Below are positions 54,939 to 63,874 of a DNA stretch of 64,000 nucleotides, in pieces (the stretch's first letter is position 1; each line of letters starts with the position of its first letter). The translations under genes were made by a program, and so were the position numbers. A model generated the notes under the pieces. The model made no database searches and was not told the origin of the DNA. It was given only the letters and a program-made list of their open reading frames with translations. Origin of the DNA: UBA2589 sp965223235 (GTDB lineage: Bacteria > Gemmatimonadota > Gemmatimonadetes > Longimicrobiales > Gaopeijiaceae); the NCBI GenBank assembly GCA_965223235.1, contig CBDCVV010000022.1, forward strand, positions 1 to 64,000, given 5' to 3'.

Positions 54939-55430
54939 ATGCACTACCGAATCGTGGCGCTCTTCGCGGGACTCGTGCTCAGTGTGTCCGACGTGGGTGC
55001 ACAGGCACCGGGGTATCAGCAGATCGACATCGGCTCGATCCGAGCCGAGTATACCGCGGAGGTCCTCGATCGGATTAACGACCTACTCGCGGACTGGGGT
55101 GATGCGTGGGCTGGAGACCGCCCGGAGGAGTTGGCCGAGCTGTACTGGGAAGACGCTCTCGTCATCCCGCCCGACGGCGCTCTTCGGAGAGGCCGTCCCG
55201 ACCTCCTCGCCTACTTCCACGAAGTACTTCCCCTCCATGGGCACATCGAGGCCTTCATGCTCGACTTCGATGCGAGTGGAGGAATGGCCCAGGTGTTTGG
55301 GAACTACATGTTGGGCATCCAGCATGGTGAGGCGGCTGGGTCACAGCTGCAGGGCCCACTCATCACCGTGTACGTCCAGCGTGGGCGTCGCTGGAAGATT
55401 CGGAGTCAGGTCTTCCTACCGCCCGGTTGA
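54939..55430 (+). CDS. Secreted SnoaL/NTF2-like protein
   Basis: 163 residues from the ATG at 54939 with CGGAG upstream. Signal peptide ends GAQA. One cone-shaped NTF2-like domain: INDLLADWGDAWAGDRPEELAELYWEDALVIPPDGALRRGRPDLLAYF and GGMAQVFGNYMLGI, then LITVYVQRGRRWKIRSQVFLPP. Members bind small ligands or act in transport; role here unknown. Confidence 0.8.
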   Translation: MHYRIVALFAGLVLSVSDVGAQAPGYQQIDIGSIRAEYTAEVLDRINDLLADWGDAWAGDRPEELAELYWEDALVIPPDGALRRGRPDLLAYFHEVLPLHGHIEAFMLDFDASGGMAQVFGNYMLGIQHGEAAGSQLQGPLITVYVQRGRRWKIRSQVFLPPG

Positions 55431-55533
55431 GAGCCTTCAGTCGAGGAATGGACGCGGTCGTCTCGGCCATCCCGATGCGGGCCTAAGGTCTGCCGTATAG
55501 CTTCGCCGACTCCGGCCCTCGAACCGACGGTAT

Positions 55534-57045
55534 GTGCGCGTGAACTGGTTCCTCGTTCTTCTGGTGTTCCTTGTATGCGTCGCCATCTACGACGTCGTGC
55601 AAACGAAGCACGCCATCCTTCGAAACTTCCCGATCATCGGTCACTTCCGGTACATGCTGGAGGCAGTCGGCCCCGAACTCCGGCAGTACATCGTCACGTC
55701 GAACAACGAGGAGCTTCCCTTCTCTCGGGACCAGCGATCGTGGGTATACGCTTCGGCCAAGCGACAGAACAACTACACGGGCTTCGGCACGGACAACGAC
55801 TACGAACGTTCGCCGAACTACCTGGTGATCAAGCACGACACCCTGGGCAAGCCTGAGGAGTCACACGGCGACGGCGAGTATCGCTTGCCCTCCGCCAAGG
55901 TGCTCGGTGGTCCGAGGGGTCGTAGGCACGCATTCCGCCCAGAGTCCGCTGTGTACATCAGCGGCATGTCTTTCGGATCCCTCTCTTCCGCGGCAATCGA
56001 AGCCCTCAACAAAGGTGCGGCACTCTGTGGGTGCCTCCACAACTCGGGGGAGGGTGGGATCTCGCCACATCATCTCCACGGTGGAGACCTGATGTGGCAG
56101 CTCGGGACCGGGTACTTCGGTGCACGGACCCCCGACGGGCTCTTCGACCTGAAGGAGTGCGCTCGGAAGGTCGCCGAGCACCCGGTTCGGGCAATCGAGA
56201 TCAAGCTGAGTCAGGGCGCGAAGCCGGGCCTCGGGGGCGTTTTGCCCGGAGAGAAGGTCACGGCGGAGATCGCGGCAATTCGAGGGGTCCCCGTCGGGCA
56301 GACCGTAATCAGTCCCTCCGGGCACCGAGCCTTCTCCGGTGTCGACGAATTGTTGGATTTCGTAGAGAGTCTCGCCGACGCCACCGGGGTACCGGTAGGT
56401 ATTAAATCCGCCGTCGGATTGCTCGGCTTCTGGGCCGATCTAGCGGAGCGGATGGCGAGTGAAGAACGAGGAGTCGACTTCATCGCGATCGATGGCGGAG
56501 AAGGTGGGACGGGCGCGGCGCCGTTCGCCTTCTCGGATCATGTCTCACTGCCCTTCAAGATCGGCTTCAGCCGAGTGTATACAATCTTCGCGGAACGAGG
56601 CGTGCACCAAGATGTCACCTGGATCGGGGCCGGAAAGCTGGGCTTCCCAGAGACCGGGCTTTTGGCGTTCTGCCTGGGCGCCGACCTAATCGCGGTCGGC
56701 AGAGAAGCCATGATGGCGATCGGATGCATCCAAGCGCAGCGATGCCACACCGGCCACTGCCCCACCGGGGTCGCGACCCACACGCCATGGCTCGTCCGCG
56801 GCCTCGACCCCACAAACAAGGCGGCCCGGCTGGCGAACTACATCGTCACGCTGCGAAAGGAGTTGACCAGGCTGAGTCACGCGTGCGGCGTCCCTCACCC
56901 TGGCTTGTTGACGGCCAAGCACATGGAGATCCTCGATGGCAACTTTGGCAGCCGACCGATCTCCGACGTTTTCGGATATCAGGATGGGTGGGGCCTACCG
57001 TCGCCGACGGATGACGCAACTGTTCGAAAACTCATGGAGATGTGA
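55534..57045 (+). CDS. Membrane-anchored FMN-binding glutamate-synthase-like protein
   Basis: 503 residues from GTG 55534. N-terminal transmembrane helix (about 5-22), then the glutamate synthase alpha/beta barrel: SGMSFGSLSSAAIEALNKGAALCGCLHNSGEGGISPHH, KLSQGAKPGLGGVLPG, IDGGEGGTGAAPFAF, GAGKLGFPETGLLAFCLGADLIAVGREAMMAIGCIQAQRCHTGHCPTGVATH. The last holds Cys residues of the 3Fe-4S site. This family (GltS-like without glutaminase domain) has unknown substrate. Confidence 0.9.
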   Translation: MRVNWFLVLLVFLVCVAIYDVVQTKHAILRNFPIIGHFRYMLEAVGPELRQYIVTSNNEELPFSRDQRSWVYASAKRQNNYTGFGTDNDYERSPNYLVIKHDTLGKPEESHGDGEYRLPSAKVLGGPRGRRHAFRPESAVYISGMSFGSLSSAAIEALNKGAALCGCLHNSGEGGISPHHLHGGDLMWQLGTGYFGARTPDGLFDLKECARKVAEHPVRAIEIKLSQGAKPGLGGVLPGEKVTAEIAAIRGVPVGQTVISPSGHRAFSGVDELLDFVESLADATGVPVGIKSAVGLLGFWADLAERMASEERGVDFIAIDGGEGGTGAAPFAFSDHVSLPFKIGFSRVYTIFAERGVHQDVTWIGAGKLGFPETGLLAFCLGADLIAVGREAMMAIGCIQAQRCHTGHCPTGVATHTPWLVRGLDPTNKAARLANYIVTLRKELTRLSHACGVPHPGLLTAKHMEILDGNFGSRPISDVFGYQDGWGLPSPTDDATVRKLMEM

Positions 57046-57076
57046 AGGCCCGCCAGGCGGCGCGAGCGACTCGGCT

Positions 57077-59332
57077 TCAGTCGATAAAGATCGTTTCCTC
57101 GGCGGACACAAAGAGGACGTCGCGGAGTTCTCCGAACCTCTCGAACACCTCGGCTCCCCGGTGCTTCAGTGCGACATGGGTGAAGCCGAGCATCACCAAG
57201 TCGGCCGCCGACGAGCGCGCTTCTACCAGCCGCTCGAAGTCGATCTGATCGTCGGTCGGAATCACGAGCACGTTCTTCTCGCTGATCAGCAGCCGACCCT
57301 CGGAAATCATCTGGTGGATCTCCTCGGCCCGCTCCTTCACCTCCCGCCGCGGATACGCCGCGAACAGCTTCACCTCGGCGCCATGCCAATCACGGTGCCC
57401 CAGGAGGATGTACGAGAGCAAGATCATGAGGTTGGCGTTGCGCGCGTCGTGCCACGTTAACCACACGTGGATGCTCTTCCGCGACCCGAAAAAGTTCTCC
57501 CCGTGCCGTAACACGAGGCGATTCATCCCCGGCACTGCCGCCATGACCATCCCTGACACGACTTCTTCGAGAACCTCGGGCTCGTCGTGCCGCCCGTATT
57601 CCAGGAGTAGCGTATTGTTCGCCATTCCCGAGACCCCGGGCATCTGCAGCGACTGAGCGAGGGCCGATGTCATCGAGGGCGAGATCATGGCGTCCATGTA
57701 GATCGCTCCCTTCCGCGCGCTCATGGCCTGAATGAGCCGCTCCCGAATCTCTTCGCTCTCGTCGAAGTTCTCCTCGACCAAGCGCCCCTGGATGTGGTGG
57801 AAGTAGGTTCCGAAACCGTATCGATTGCAGAGCCACTCGAGCAGCTGAACCGGCGAGGTCCGATCAAACGTCCTGGGAGTGATCATGATGATACTCGGGC
57901 GCCAATCGTCCGGGGGCATCTTCTGAAGGCGGATCTGCAAGTAGCGCGTCGCCTGCGTCATCACACCCTGGAAGATCTGCGCGAGATCATCCGTGCCCAT
58001 TCGAGACCGGCGGATTACCGAGTATAGGCCAGCCATCAGCGCGATCGCCCCCACCGCGAAGAGCAGGTCCATCTGGAGCATGAGCACCAGGCACATCACT
58101 GCGCCGAGGAGTGAGAGGTACCACTTGGACCGGAAGCTGGGCCGGTACGAAGGCCTGGCGGCGAAGTGCTCGAGGAAGGAAATCGCGCACAGTGCGCCGT
58201 ACGTCACCATGAAGAACATCGACACGATCCGTGCGACCATGTCGACGTTGCCCAGCAATACGAAAGTCACGGCGATCGCCGATGTGACGATCGTCGCGTT
58301 GCGCGGCTCGTTGGCCTCGCCTACACCCGCCGAGACGAACGAATTCAATTTGGGTCGGGGAATAACCTCGTCTCCCCCCAGCGCCTGCAAAGTGCGAGGA
58401 GCCACGAGAATCGAGCCGATGGCGGACGAGATCGTCGCACACGCGAGTCCAATCGGGATGATCGGGCCCCAAATCGCGATCTCACTCATGATCAGGTAGT
58501 TGCCCCGCAGCGCTTCCGTGTTCGCCGATGAAGCGAGCTTCACGACCACCAGCACATAGACCAGCATACCCACCAGCGTCGCAGACATGATCCCGAGCGG
58601 GATGGACTTCCGCGGCTTCGCCAGATCGCCAGAGAGCCCCACCCCGGCAGTCATCCCTGTAAACGCGGGGAACACGATCGCGAAGACCAACATGAACGGG
58701 TCGGCTCCGTCGAGATCCGAGAAGACGCTGATATTCTCGGGTCGAATGCCCTCCGGCCCGGATCCCAGGAAGAACATTGCGAGCGACAAGGCGAGGACAC
58801 TAGCCACGATCCAGAGCGCCTTTACGCCCAAGTCCGCCCCCTTTCGGAGGACCACACCGACCAAGATCAGTGTGGCCGGGAGGGAGACGATCCTGGGATC
58901 GAAGGGAAAGCCGAAGAGTGCCTCGAACCGAGGAGCGAGGGGCTGAAACGCTTCGGCGAACGCAATCATGTAGAACGCAACCGAGATCGCCTGAGAAATG
59001 TACAGGCTTACCCCGATCGCGCCCCCGATGCTAATCCCGAACGACCGCGAAATGATGAAGTATTCACCACCACCCTCGACCCGGCGGTTCGTCGCGATCT
59101 CCGCGATCGCCAGTGCCGTCGGGACGGTGACGAGGTGGCCGATCAAGATGATGAGCACTCCACCGAGCAGGCCCGTGTGACCGACCGCATACCCGAAGCG
59201 GAGGAACATCACGGCGCCGAGGACCGTGCTGATGCTGGCGAGGAAGACCGGGGCGGTTCCGAAGCCGTGCCCCTGCGTCGGTGCCTCGCTCGGAAGAGCT
59301 GCTAGCGGCCCTGTGGTCCGCGCCTCGTTCAT
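57077..59332 (-). CDS. SLC12-type cation-chloride cotransporter-like APC permease
   Basis: 751 residues from the ATG at 59332, which overlaps the stop of the upstream gene (ATGA). Twelve predicted helices (about 25-450) with VFLASISTVLGAVMFLRFGYAVGHTG, the GGGEYFIISRSFG loop, and PAFTGMTAGVGLSGDLAKPRKSIPLG typical of SLC12/CCC transporters. The C-terminal 300 residues form the SLC12-type cytosolic domain (PVQLLEWLCNRYGFGTYFHHIQGRLVEENFDE). Likely moves amino acids or K/Cl; substrate not inferable. Confidence 0.85.
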   Translation of the reverse strand: MNEARTTGPLAALPSEAPTQGHGFGTAPVFLASISTVLGAVMFLRFGYAVGHTGLLGGVLIILIGHLVTVPTALAIAEIATNRRVEGGGEYFIISRSFGISIGGAIGVSLYISQAISVAFYMIAFAEAFQPLAPRFEALFGFPFDPRIVSLPATLILVGVVLRKGADLGVKALWIVASVLALSLAMFFLGSGPEGIRPENISVFSDLDGADPFMLVFAIVFPAFTGMTAGVGLSGDLAKPRKSIPLGIMSATLVGMLVYVLVVVKLASSANTEALRGNYLIMSEIAIWGPIIPIGLACATISSAIGSILVAPRTLQALGGDEVIPRPKLNSFVSAGVGEANEPRNATIVTSAIAVTFVLLGNVDMVARIVSMFFMVTYGALCAISFLEHFAARPSYRPSFRSKWYLSLLGAVMCLVLMLQMDLLFAVGAIALMAGLYSVIRRSRMGTDDLAQIFQGVMTQATRYLQIRLQKMPPDDWRPSIIMITPRTFDRTSPVQLLEWLCNRYGFGTYFHHIQGRLVEENFDESEEIRERLIQAMSARKGAIYMDAMISPSMTSALAQSLQMPGVSGMANNTLLLEYGRHDEPEVLEEVVSGMVMAAVPGMNRLVLRHGENFFGSRKSIHVWLTWHDARNANLMILLSYILLGHRDWHGAEVKLFAAYPRREVKERAEEIHQMISEGRLLISEKNVLVIPTDDQIDFERLVEARSSAADLVMLGFTHVALKHRGAEVFERFGELRDVLFVSAEETIFID

Positions 59333-60528
59333 CGATCCACTCCTCGGGCCCACCACTGCGAAGGACTCATCCGGTCTCCGGGTGCCACACGATCCACCAG
59401 CCAAAGCGCCACTCGCCTAAGGGGAGTGCCTGCCAGCCATCGCCACACTCGGGCGCCGAGCTTCGTGAAGTCACGGTTATAGGGACACACACGAACGCAT
59501 ATGGAACAGTCCGAGTTCTGATTCGACCAGAAACGAAAACATCGCTCGGCGTCCACCGTCCACTTCCGAACACCCTTGATGTTCGATCGGTTGTACACGG
59601 CGTCGCTCGGGGGCCCGTCCGGTATCGCCTTCACCGGGCAGGCATTCGAGCACCGACGGCAGACGGCACAGAAGTCCTTCACTCCGAAGGAGGAGGGCTG
59701 ATCATGCGAGAGGGGCAGGTCGGTGAAGATCTTCCCGATGCGGACGCGAGGCCCGAACTCTTTCGTGATCAGCAGTCCGTGACGCCCGTACTCTCCGAGC
59801 CCGGCCTGGATCGCATAGGGGATCGCCAACGCGGTGTCGTTCATAGTCGCGACTGCGCGATACCCCAGATTCCGGATGTACTGCGCGAGACCCAAGAGAA
59901 CCAGGGTATCGTGCGAGTACCCCACCCCGGTCGCGGTACCACTCAACGCCGAGGGCACAGTCTGAATGAGTTCCCGGTCCATCTCCTGAGCAATCACGAC
60001 GACGTGGGGAAGATCACCAGGAAGCTCCTGCGCTTTCGCTGTCTCGCCTAACCGAGAGTAGGCATGCGTGTAGACCCACCGCGCGTCATACCCCGTCACG
60101 CCGACCAAGTCGGCCCCGAACACCCGAGCCACTCGCTTCACCTCATCGGTCATCTGCTCGGGAGATTCCACGGGAACGCGCTCATCCGGCCCAGGCCGAT
60201 GCACCGTGAACGGGTCCAGGAATCCCTCTCGACGATTCTCCGACTCCTTTAGCTCGGCAAAGATATCGGGCAGGTGCCACGACGCGTTGCGAAGAGCGTA
60301 GTCCTTTTGTGTGAATCCCTCGACGGTTTTCCACTTCTTCAGAGGCGTCCGATACGTCTCGAAGAAGCGGTCCGTCCGGTCCGAGCGCACCTCCGGGTCC
60401 CAAAACGCTCTCGAGTAAATGTCGTTCTTCTGACTGAAGCGTTCGAAGGTGGGGAGCACCTCGAAGCCTGCTTGGCCATCGAGACGTCCATCCGTAGCCC
60501 CGCCTGTAGGCCCGCCGGTCTCGCTCAT
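59329..60528 (-). CDS. Cytosolic reductive-dehalogenase (RdhA)-like 4Fe-4S protein
   Basis: 399 residues from the ATG at 60528. Features of RdhA: N-terminal FERFSQKNDIYSRAFWD..., a cobalamin-dependent core with AGLGEYGRHGLLITKEFGPRVRIGKIFTDLPL, and two ferredoxin-like clusters FCAVCRRCSNACP (CxxCxxCxxxCP) and CFRFWSNQNSDCSICVRVCP (Cx10CxxCxxxCP). There is no Tat signal and no rdhB membrane partner, so it is probably cytosolic and non-respiratory, unlike classical dehalogenases. Related epoxyqueuosine reductases share the fold but lack this second motif spacing. Sits between an ATPase and an SLC12-like transporter in a coupled unit. Confidence 0.75.
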   Translation of the reverse strand: MSETGGPTGGATDGRLDGQAGFEVLPTFERFSQKNDIYSRAFWDPEVRSDRTDRFFETYRTPLKKWKTVEGFTQKDYALRNASWHLPDIFAELKESENRREGFLDPFTVHRPGPDERVPVESPEQMTDEVKRVARVFGADLVGVTGYDARWVYTHAYSRLGETAKAQELPGDLPHVVVIAQEMDRELIQTVPSALSGTATGVGYSHDTLVLLGLAQYIRNLGYRAVATMNDTALAIPYAIQAGLGEYGRHGLLITKEFGPRVRIGKIFTDLPLSHDQPSSFGVKDFCAVCRRCSNACPVKAIPDGPPSDAVYNRSNIKGVRKWTVDAERCFRFWSNQNSDCSICVRVCPYNRDFTKLGARVWRWLAGTPLRRVALWLVDRVAPGDRMSPSQWWARGVDR

Positions 60529-60530
60529 CG

Positions 60531-61424
60531 TCACTCTTCGTCGCTCCAAATCCGTCGCATGAACCGGTCTGGAGCCTGTAGGAAGTCACGCATCAACGTG
60601 ACCGGCTCGAGATCCTCGTACTCGACTCGCCTGACGGGAGGATCGTCGAAGTTGTAGATCACCGCACTCGGTGTGGCCATGAGGATCGGTGAGTGGGTCG
60701 CGATGATGAACTGCCCACCCTTTCCCACGGCCTCGCGCATCATCGCAACGAAGCCGAGCTGACTCTGGGGGGAGAGAGCAGCCTCGGGCTCGTCCAACAG
60801 GAAGAGCCCCTTCGGCGACAGCCTTGCAGCGAAGAGGTTCAGGAACGCCTCTCCGTGCGAGCGCGCATCCGGGTTTTCGCCGTACGTGGCGGTAAGCGCT
60901 CCGATCGAGGCGCGGTGTGGACCCGCCGCGAGCGTCCTGGCGAGCTCCGACGCGTTCGCCATCTCGCGTTCGACGCGACGGAGTTCGTCTTCGTGTTCGG
61001 CCCGCTGTCGTGCCAAGCTCCGCTGGAAGCCGAAGAAGTCCTCGGCCCGTAAAAAGAAGCCTCGATGGGACCGATTGCGCCACGTCAGACGCAACTGGCG
61101 GCTCAAGTCACGTTGAGCTGCGAGCGTCTTGTCCGTCGCTAGGCGCTCCGCGCCAACGGCTGGCAGCCCGGTGGCGATAGCCAATGCCTCGAGCAACGTA
61201 GACTTCCCGGTCCCGTTCTCCCCTACGAAAAGGGTGACGGGTGCATCGAAATCGAGCTGCGCCAGTGAGGAGATCGCCGGTACGTCGAAGGGGAATCCTT
61301 CGCCCCTTACGCCGCTTCGGTACTCAACCGCTGCGAGCTGCGCCCCTTCGATGGCAACGTTCAGCCTGACCCCCGATCTTCGTGGCTCGACGCTCCAAGC
61401 TATTCCGGTGCCTTTTCGGGGCAA
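60531..61424 (-). CDS. AAA/ABC-type ATPase (SMC-like, predicted ATP-binding)
   Basis: 297 residues; only a TTG (61424) is available as start. Walker A VGENGTGKSTLLEAL, Q-loop-like region with a helical insertion (about 120-165, heptad-like), the signature SHGE, Walker B GLFLLDEPEAALSPQSQ and the switch His in ATHSPI. Matches predicted ATP-binding proteins of the recombination/AAA_21 type. It ends two bases before the RdhA-like gene. Confidence 0.85.
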   Translation of the reverse strand: MPRKGTGIAWSVEPRRSGVRLNVAIEGAQLAAVEYRSGVRGEGFPFDVPAISSLAQLDFDAPVTLFVGENGTGKSTLLEALAIATGLPAVGAERLATDKTLAAQRDLSRQLRLTWRNRSHRGFFLRAEDFFGFQRSLARQRAEHEDELRRVEREMANASELARTLAAGPHRASIGALTATYGENPDARSHGEAFLNLFAARLSPKGLFLLDEPEAALSPQSQLGFVAMMREAVGKGGQFIIATHSPILMATPSAVIYNFDDPPVRRVEYEDLEPVTLMRDFLQAPDRFMRRIWSDEE

Positions 61425-61462
61425 CCAAAGGTTCCTGGCTTCCGTGGCGGACGCCGCGGCAG

Positions 61463-61495
61463 CGGAGCACGGGGCGCGGCACGCCCCGTGCTCCG
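61463..61495. terminator. Strong hairpin downstream of padR
   Basis: Perfect 14-bp GC-rich inverted repeat (61463-61476 with 61482-61495, loop CGGCA) just beyond the padR stop and before the ATPase start. It has no T run, so it may act as a stabilising or rho-dependent end rather than a classical terminator. Confidence 0.5.
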
Positions 61496-61499
61496 TTCG

Positions 61500-62033
61500 C
61501 TACAACTTGGATAGCTTGGCTCGGGCCTCGTCGAGGATCTCCCGAATCCGATCGATCTCCTCACCCTCCGCAGCTGCGGCGGCGCGGAAAGCCGCCTTGG
61601 AGAGTCGACCCCAGGCGCCCCAGATCTCCGCTGCCTCGGGTCCCATCGAGACCCCCCAATCCTTCCACCCGTGGGCACGTCTCCAGATACCCTCGATCTC
61701 GTCTTCGTGGACGAGCACCTCTTCGCGCCCTTCGTCCGTAAGATGGTAGACCTTCTTCCCACCCTCTTCGACGATCCGGACGAGACCTTCGTCCTCGAGC
61801 TGTTGGAGCACCGGATACACAGTGCCCGCGCTGGCCCTGTATAAACCCCCGGACCGTTCCTCGAGGCGCTTCATAAGTTCGTAGCCGTGCGCCGGCTCAT
61901 CCTGGAGCAGAGAGAGTAAGGCGAGTCGGACCTGTCCCTGCTTGAAGAAGCGTCGGCGAGGCCCCCGGCGATGGGAGCGTCGGCGGCGCGGCCCTACGCC
62001 GACGTCCCAGTCGAATACCCAATCGAAATCCAT
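61500..62033 (-). CDS. PadR-family transcriptional regulator
   Basis: 177 residues from the ATG at 62033, chosen for GGAGG six bases upstream; the frame is open to 62207 over the promoter region. A basic Arg-rich lead (GPRRRRSHRRGPRRR) precedes the PadR winged helix: QVRLALLSLLQDEPAHGYELMKRLEERSGGLYRASAGTVYPVLQQLEDEGLVR and KKVYHLTDEGREEV. A C-terminal helical domain with DEIEGIWRRAH follows. Probably autoregulated through the palindromes upstream. Confidence 0.93.
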   Translation of the reverse strand: MDFDWVFDWDVGVGPRRRRSHRRGPRRRFFKQGQVRLALLSLLQDEPAHGYELMKRLEERSGGLYRASAGTVYPVLQQLEDEGLVRIVEEGGKKVYHLTDEGREEVLVHEDEIEGIWRRAHGWKDWGVSMGPEAAEIWGAWGRLSKAAFRAAAAAEGEEIDRIREILDEARAKLSKL

Positions 62034-62148
62034 CCCACGCCTCCTACGGCCTGTGGTGCAAGCCATGATGTTCCTCCATCCCGGAGAGTCGGTCGACCGG
62101 AACACAGGTCCGCATCGCCGCTCCGTATCGTTGAATATATCGCACTCC

Positions 62149-62187
62149 GCGACGTACAACACGTCGCACAGTATATCGTACGATATA
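62149..62187 (-). promoter_or_regulatory. Two palindromes upstream of padR, probable operators
   Basis: A 19-base inverted repeat GCGACGT-ACAAC-ACGTCGC (62149-62167) followed five bases later by a perfect 16-base palindrome (TATATCGT and its complement, 62172-62187). Both fall in an AT-rich gap between the glycosylase end and the padR start. PadR proteins bind palindromic ATG/CAT or similar sites as dimers. Candidate operators. Confidence 0.55.
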
Positions 62188-62228
62188 TCTTCGACACAAT
62201 CGGTCAAGAGTCGGACCGCGCCTGCCGC

Positions 62229-63128
62229 TTACTTCGAGTGGAGCTCCTCGAGCTCTTCCAGAGTCCTCGGCCAATCGTCGCCGAGGAGTCGCGACATGCC
62301 TCGATCGGCCAACACCTTCCCACCGGTCTGACACGTTGCACAGTAGTTGGTCTCACGATCCGCGTACCGGATCCTTTGGATGGGAGAGGCGCAAACCGGA
62401 CAGGGCTGCCCGTACTTGCCGTGCGCGGCCATTGCGGGATGGAACGCCGTGATCTTGCCGGGGAACGAGCCTCCGAACTCGCTCCGCAACCGTGCGGTCC
62501 ATTCCCGTAGTGAGGCGACGATCGTACTCCGGAGGCGTTCGATCTCCTCCGGGGAGAGGTTCCGGGTCAGTTGAAGGGGAGACAGCCGCGCGAAGAGGAG
62601 GATCTCGTCCGAGTGCGCGTTCCCGATTCCACTGAAGACCCGCGGATCCGTGAGCGCGCGCTTCAGGGTGCGATTCTCTTGCGTCAGCACGGCGGCGAAC
62701 GTCTGGGGAGAGGCGGTCTCGACGTCGATGCCGCCCGGGTCTAATGACTGGAGAGCTTCGGGGCCGACCACTACGTGCAGCGAAGCACGCTTCTTCGTCG
62801 ACTGCTCTGTCAACAACACGGTACCACTCGCGAAATCGAATGCTCCGTGAGCACGCTTCTTCGGGACGGCCGCCCCGGGGGCTGCCCACTTGAATCGCCC
62901 TGTGATCATCAGATGAAACACCAGGTGCACTTCCCCTTCGAAGTGCCATACGACTCGTTTCCCGAGGCGGCTCACCGCTTCGACCGTGCGCCCCTCCGCA
63001 ACCGAAACCGGTGGGTCCCATGTCCGGAGCAAGGACGGCGAGCGGAGGCGAACCTTCTCGAGCGGGGTGCCGACAATACAGCGCTCGAACCCCTCCAGGT
63101 ACGCGGTGATTTCCGGTAGCTCGGGCAC
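62229..63128 (-). CDS. Fpg/Nei-family DNA glycosylase
   Basis: 299 residues from GTG 63128 with GGAGG just upstream. The N-terminal PELPEI carries the catalytic Pro and Glu of Fpg/Nei enzymes. The helix-two-turn-helix region reads LTDPRVFSGIGNAHSDEILLFARLSP, and the C-terminal zinc finger is CPVCASPIQRIRYADRETNYCATC. Base-excision repair of oxidised bases. Confidence 0.92.
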   Translation of the reverse strand: MPELPEITAYLEGFERCIVGTPLEKVRLRSPSLLRTWDPPVSVAEGRTVEAVSRLGKRVVWHFEGEVHLVFHLMITGRFKWAAPGAAVPKKRAHGAFDFASGTVLLTEQSTKKRASLHVVVGPEALQSLDPGGIDVETASPQTFAAVLTQENRTLKRALTDPRVFSGIGNAHSDEILLFARLSPLQLTRNLSPEEIERLRSTIVASLREWTARLRSEFGGSFPGKITAFHPAMAAHGKYGQPCPVCASPIQRIRYADRETNYCATCQTGGKVLADRGMSRLLGDDWPRTLEELEELHSK

Positions 63129-63235
63129 GCTCCTCCATCGCTCAGATGCGTCTGAGCTGACTCCACGCGAATTGACAGCACTCCGTCCGGGGACCGACGT
63201 TCCTCGTCACACCTCGTCCCCAGGAGATCGCAAAC

Positions 63236-63874
63236 ATGCGTGTTCGTGCCGCGTTGGCCACCCTCGTGCTGACCACCGCCCCTCTCGCAGCGCAAGAGTT
63301 GGAGCGACCGGATGGCTGGATGACCCGTTTCGATCGCGAAGGAGCATCCGAGGCCGACGTCGAGATGTTCGTCGAGATGCCACCAGGTTGGCACGTGACG
63401 ACGGGACCGGCCGGCATCTTCTGGCACCCGGACAACGTCGCCGAAGGGGACTTCCGCGCCGAGATGGAGGTGTTCCTCTTCGACCCGGAAGGGCGCCGAG
63501 AGGCATTTGGGCTATTCGTCGGAGGCCAGGGCCTTCAGACCGCCGATCAGGAGTACACGTATTTCCTCCTGAGAGACGGCGGAGAGTTCATCATCAAGCG
63601 ACGTGTCGGGGCCGAAGCTCCCACACTCCAGCCTTGGACCGCGCACGATGCGATCCTCGCCTATGCGGATCGGGGGGACGATGCGAGCGCTCTCAACTCA
63701 CTCGTCGTGGAAGCCCGCGGGGACCAGGTGACGTTCTTCGTGAACGACACAGAGGTAGCGTCACTGCCGCGGAGCGAGGCTCCGGTCGACGGTGTCTTCG
63801 GATTCCGGGTGAATCACCGCCTCAACGTCCACATCTCCAAGCTGGAGATCACGCCGATCGAGCACGCGCGCTAA
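63236..63874 (+). CDS. Secreted DUF1080/LamG-like protein
   Basis: 212 residues from the ATG at 63236 with AGGAGA nine bases upstream. Signal peptide ends PLAAQ. Concanavalin-like strands (GDFRAEMEVFLFDPEGRREAFGLFVGGQ, YTYFLLRDGGEFIIKRRVG, NSLVVEARGDQVTFFVNDTEVASLP, GVFGFRVNHRLNVHISKLEI) suggest a jelly-roll fold for sugar or glycan binding. No catalytic residues identified. The stop overlaps the stop of the convergent pseudopilin gene. Confidence 0.75.
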   Translation: MRVRAALATLVLTTAPLAAQELERPDGWMTRFDREGASEADVEMFVEMPPGWHVTTGPAGIFWHPDNVAEGDFRAEMEVFLFDPEGRREAFGLFVGGQGLQTADQEYTYFLLRDGGEFIIKRRVGAEAPTLQPWTAHDAILAYADRGDDASALNSLVVEARGDQVTFFVNDTEVASLPRSEAPVDGVFGFRVNHRLNVHISKLEITPIEHAR

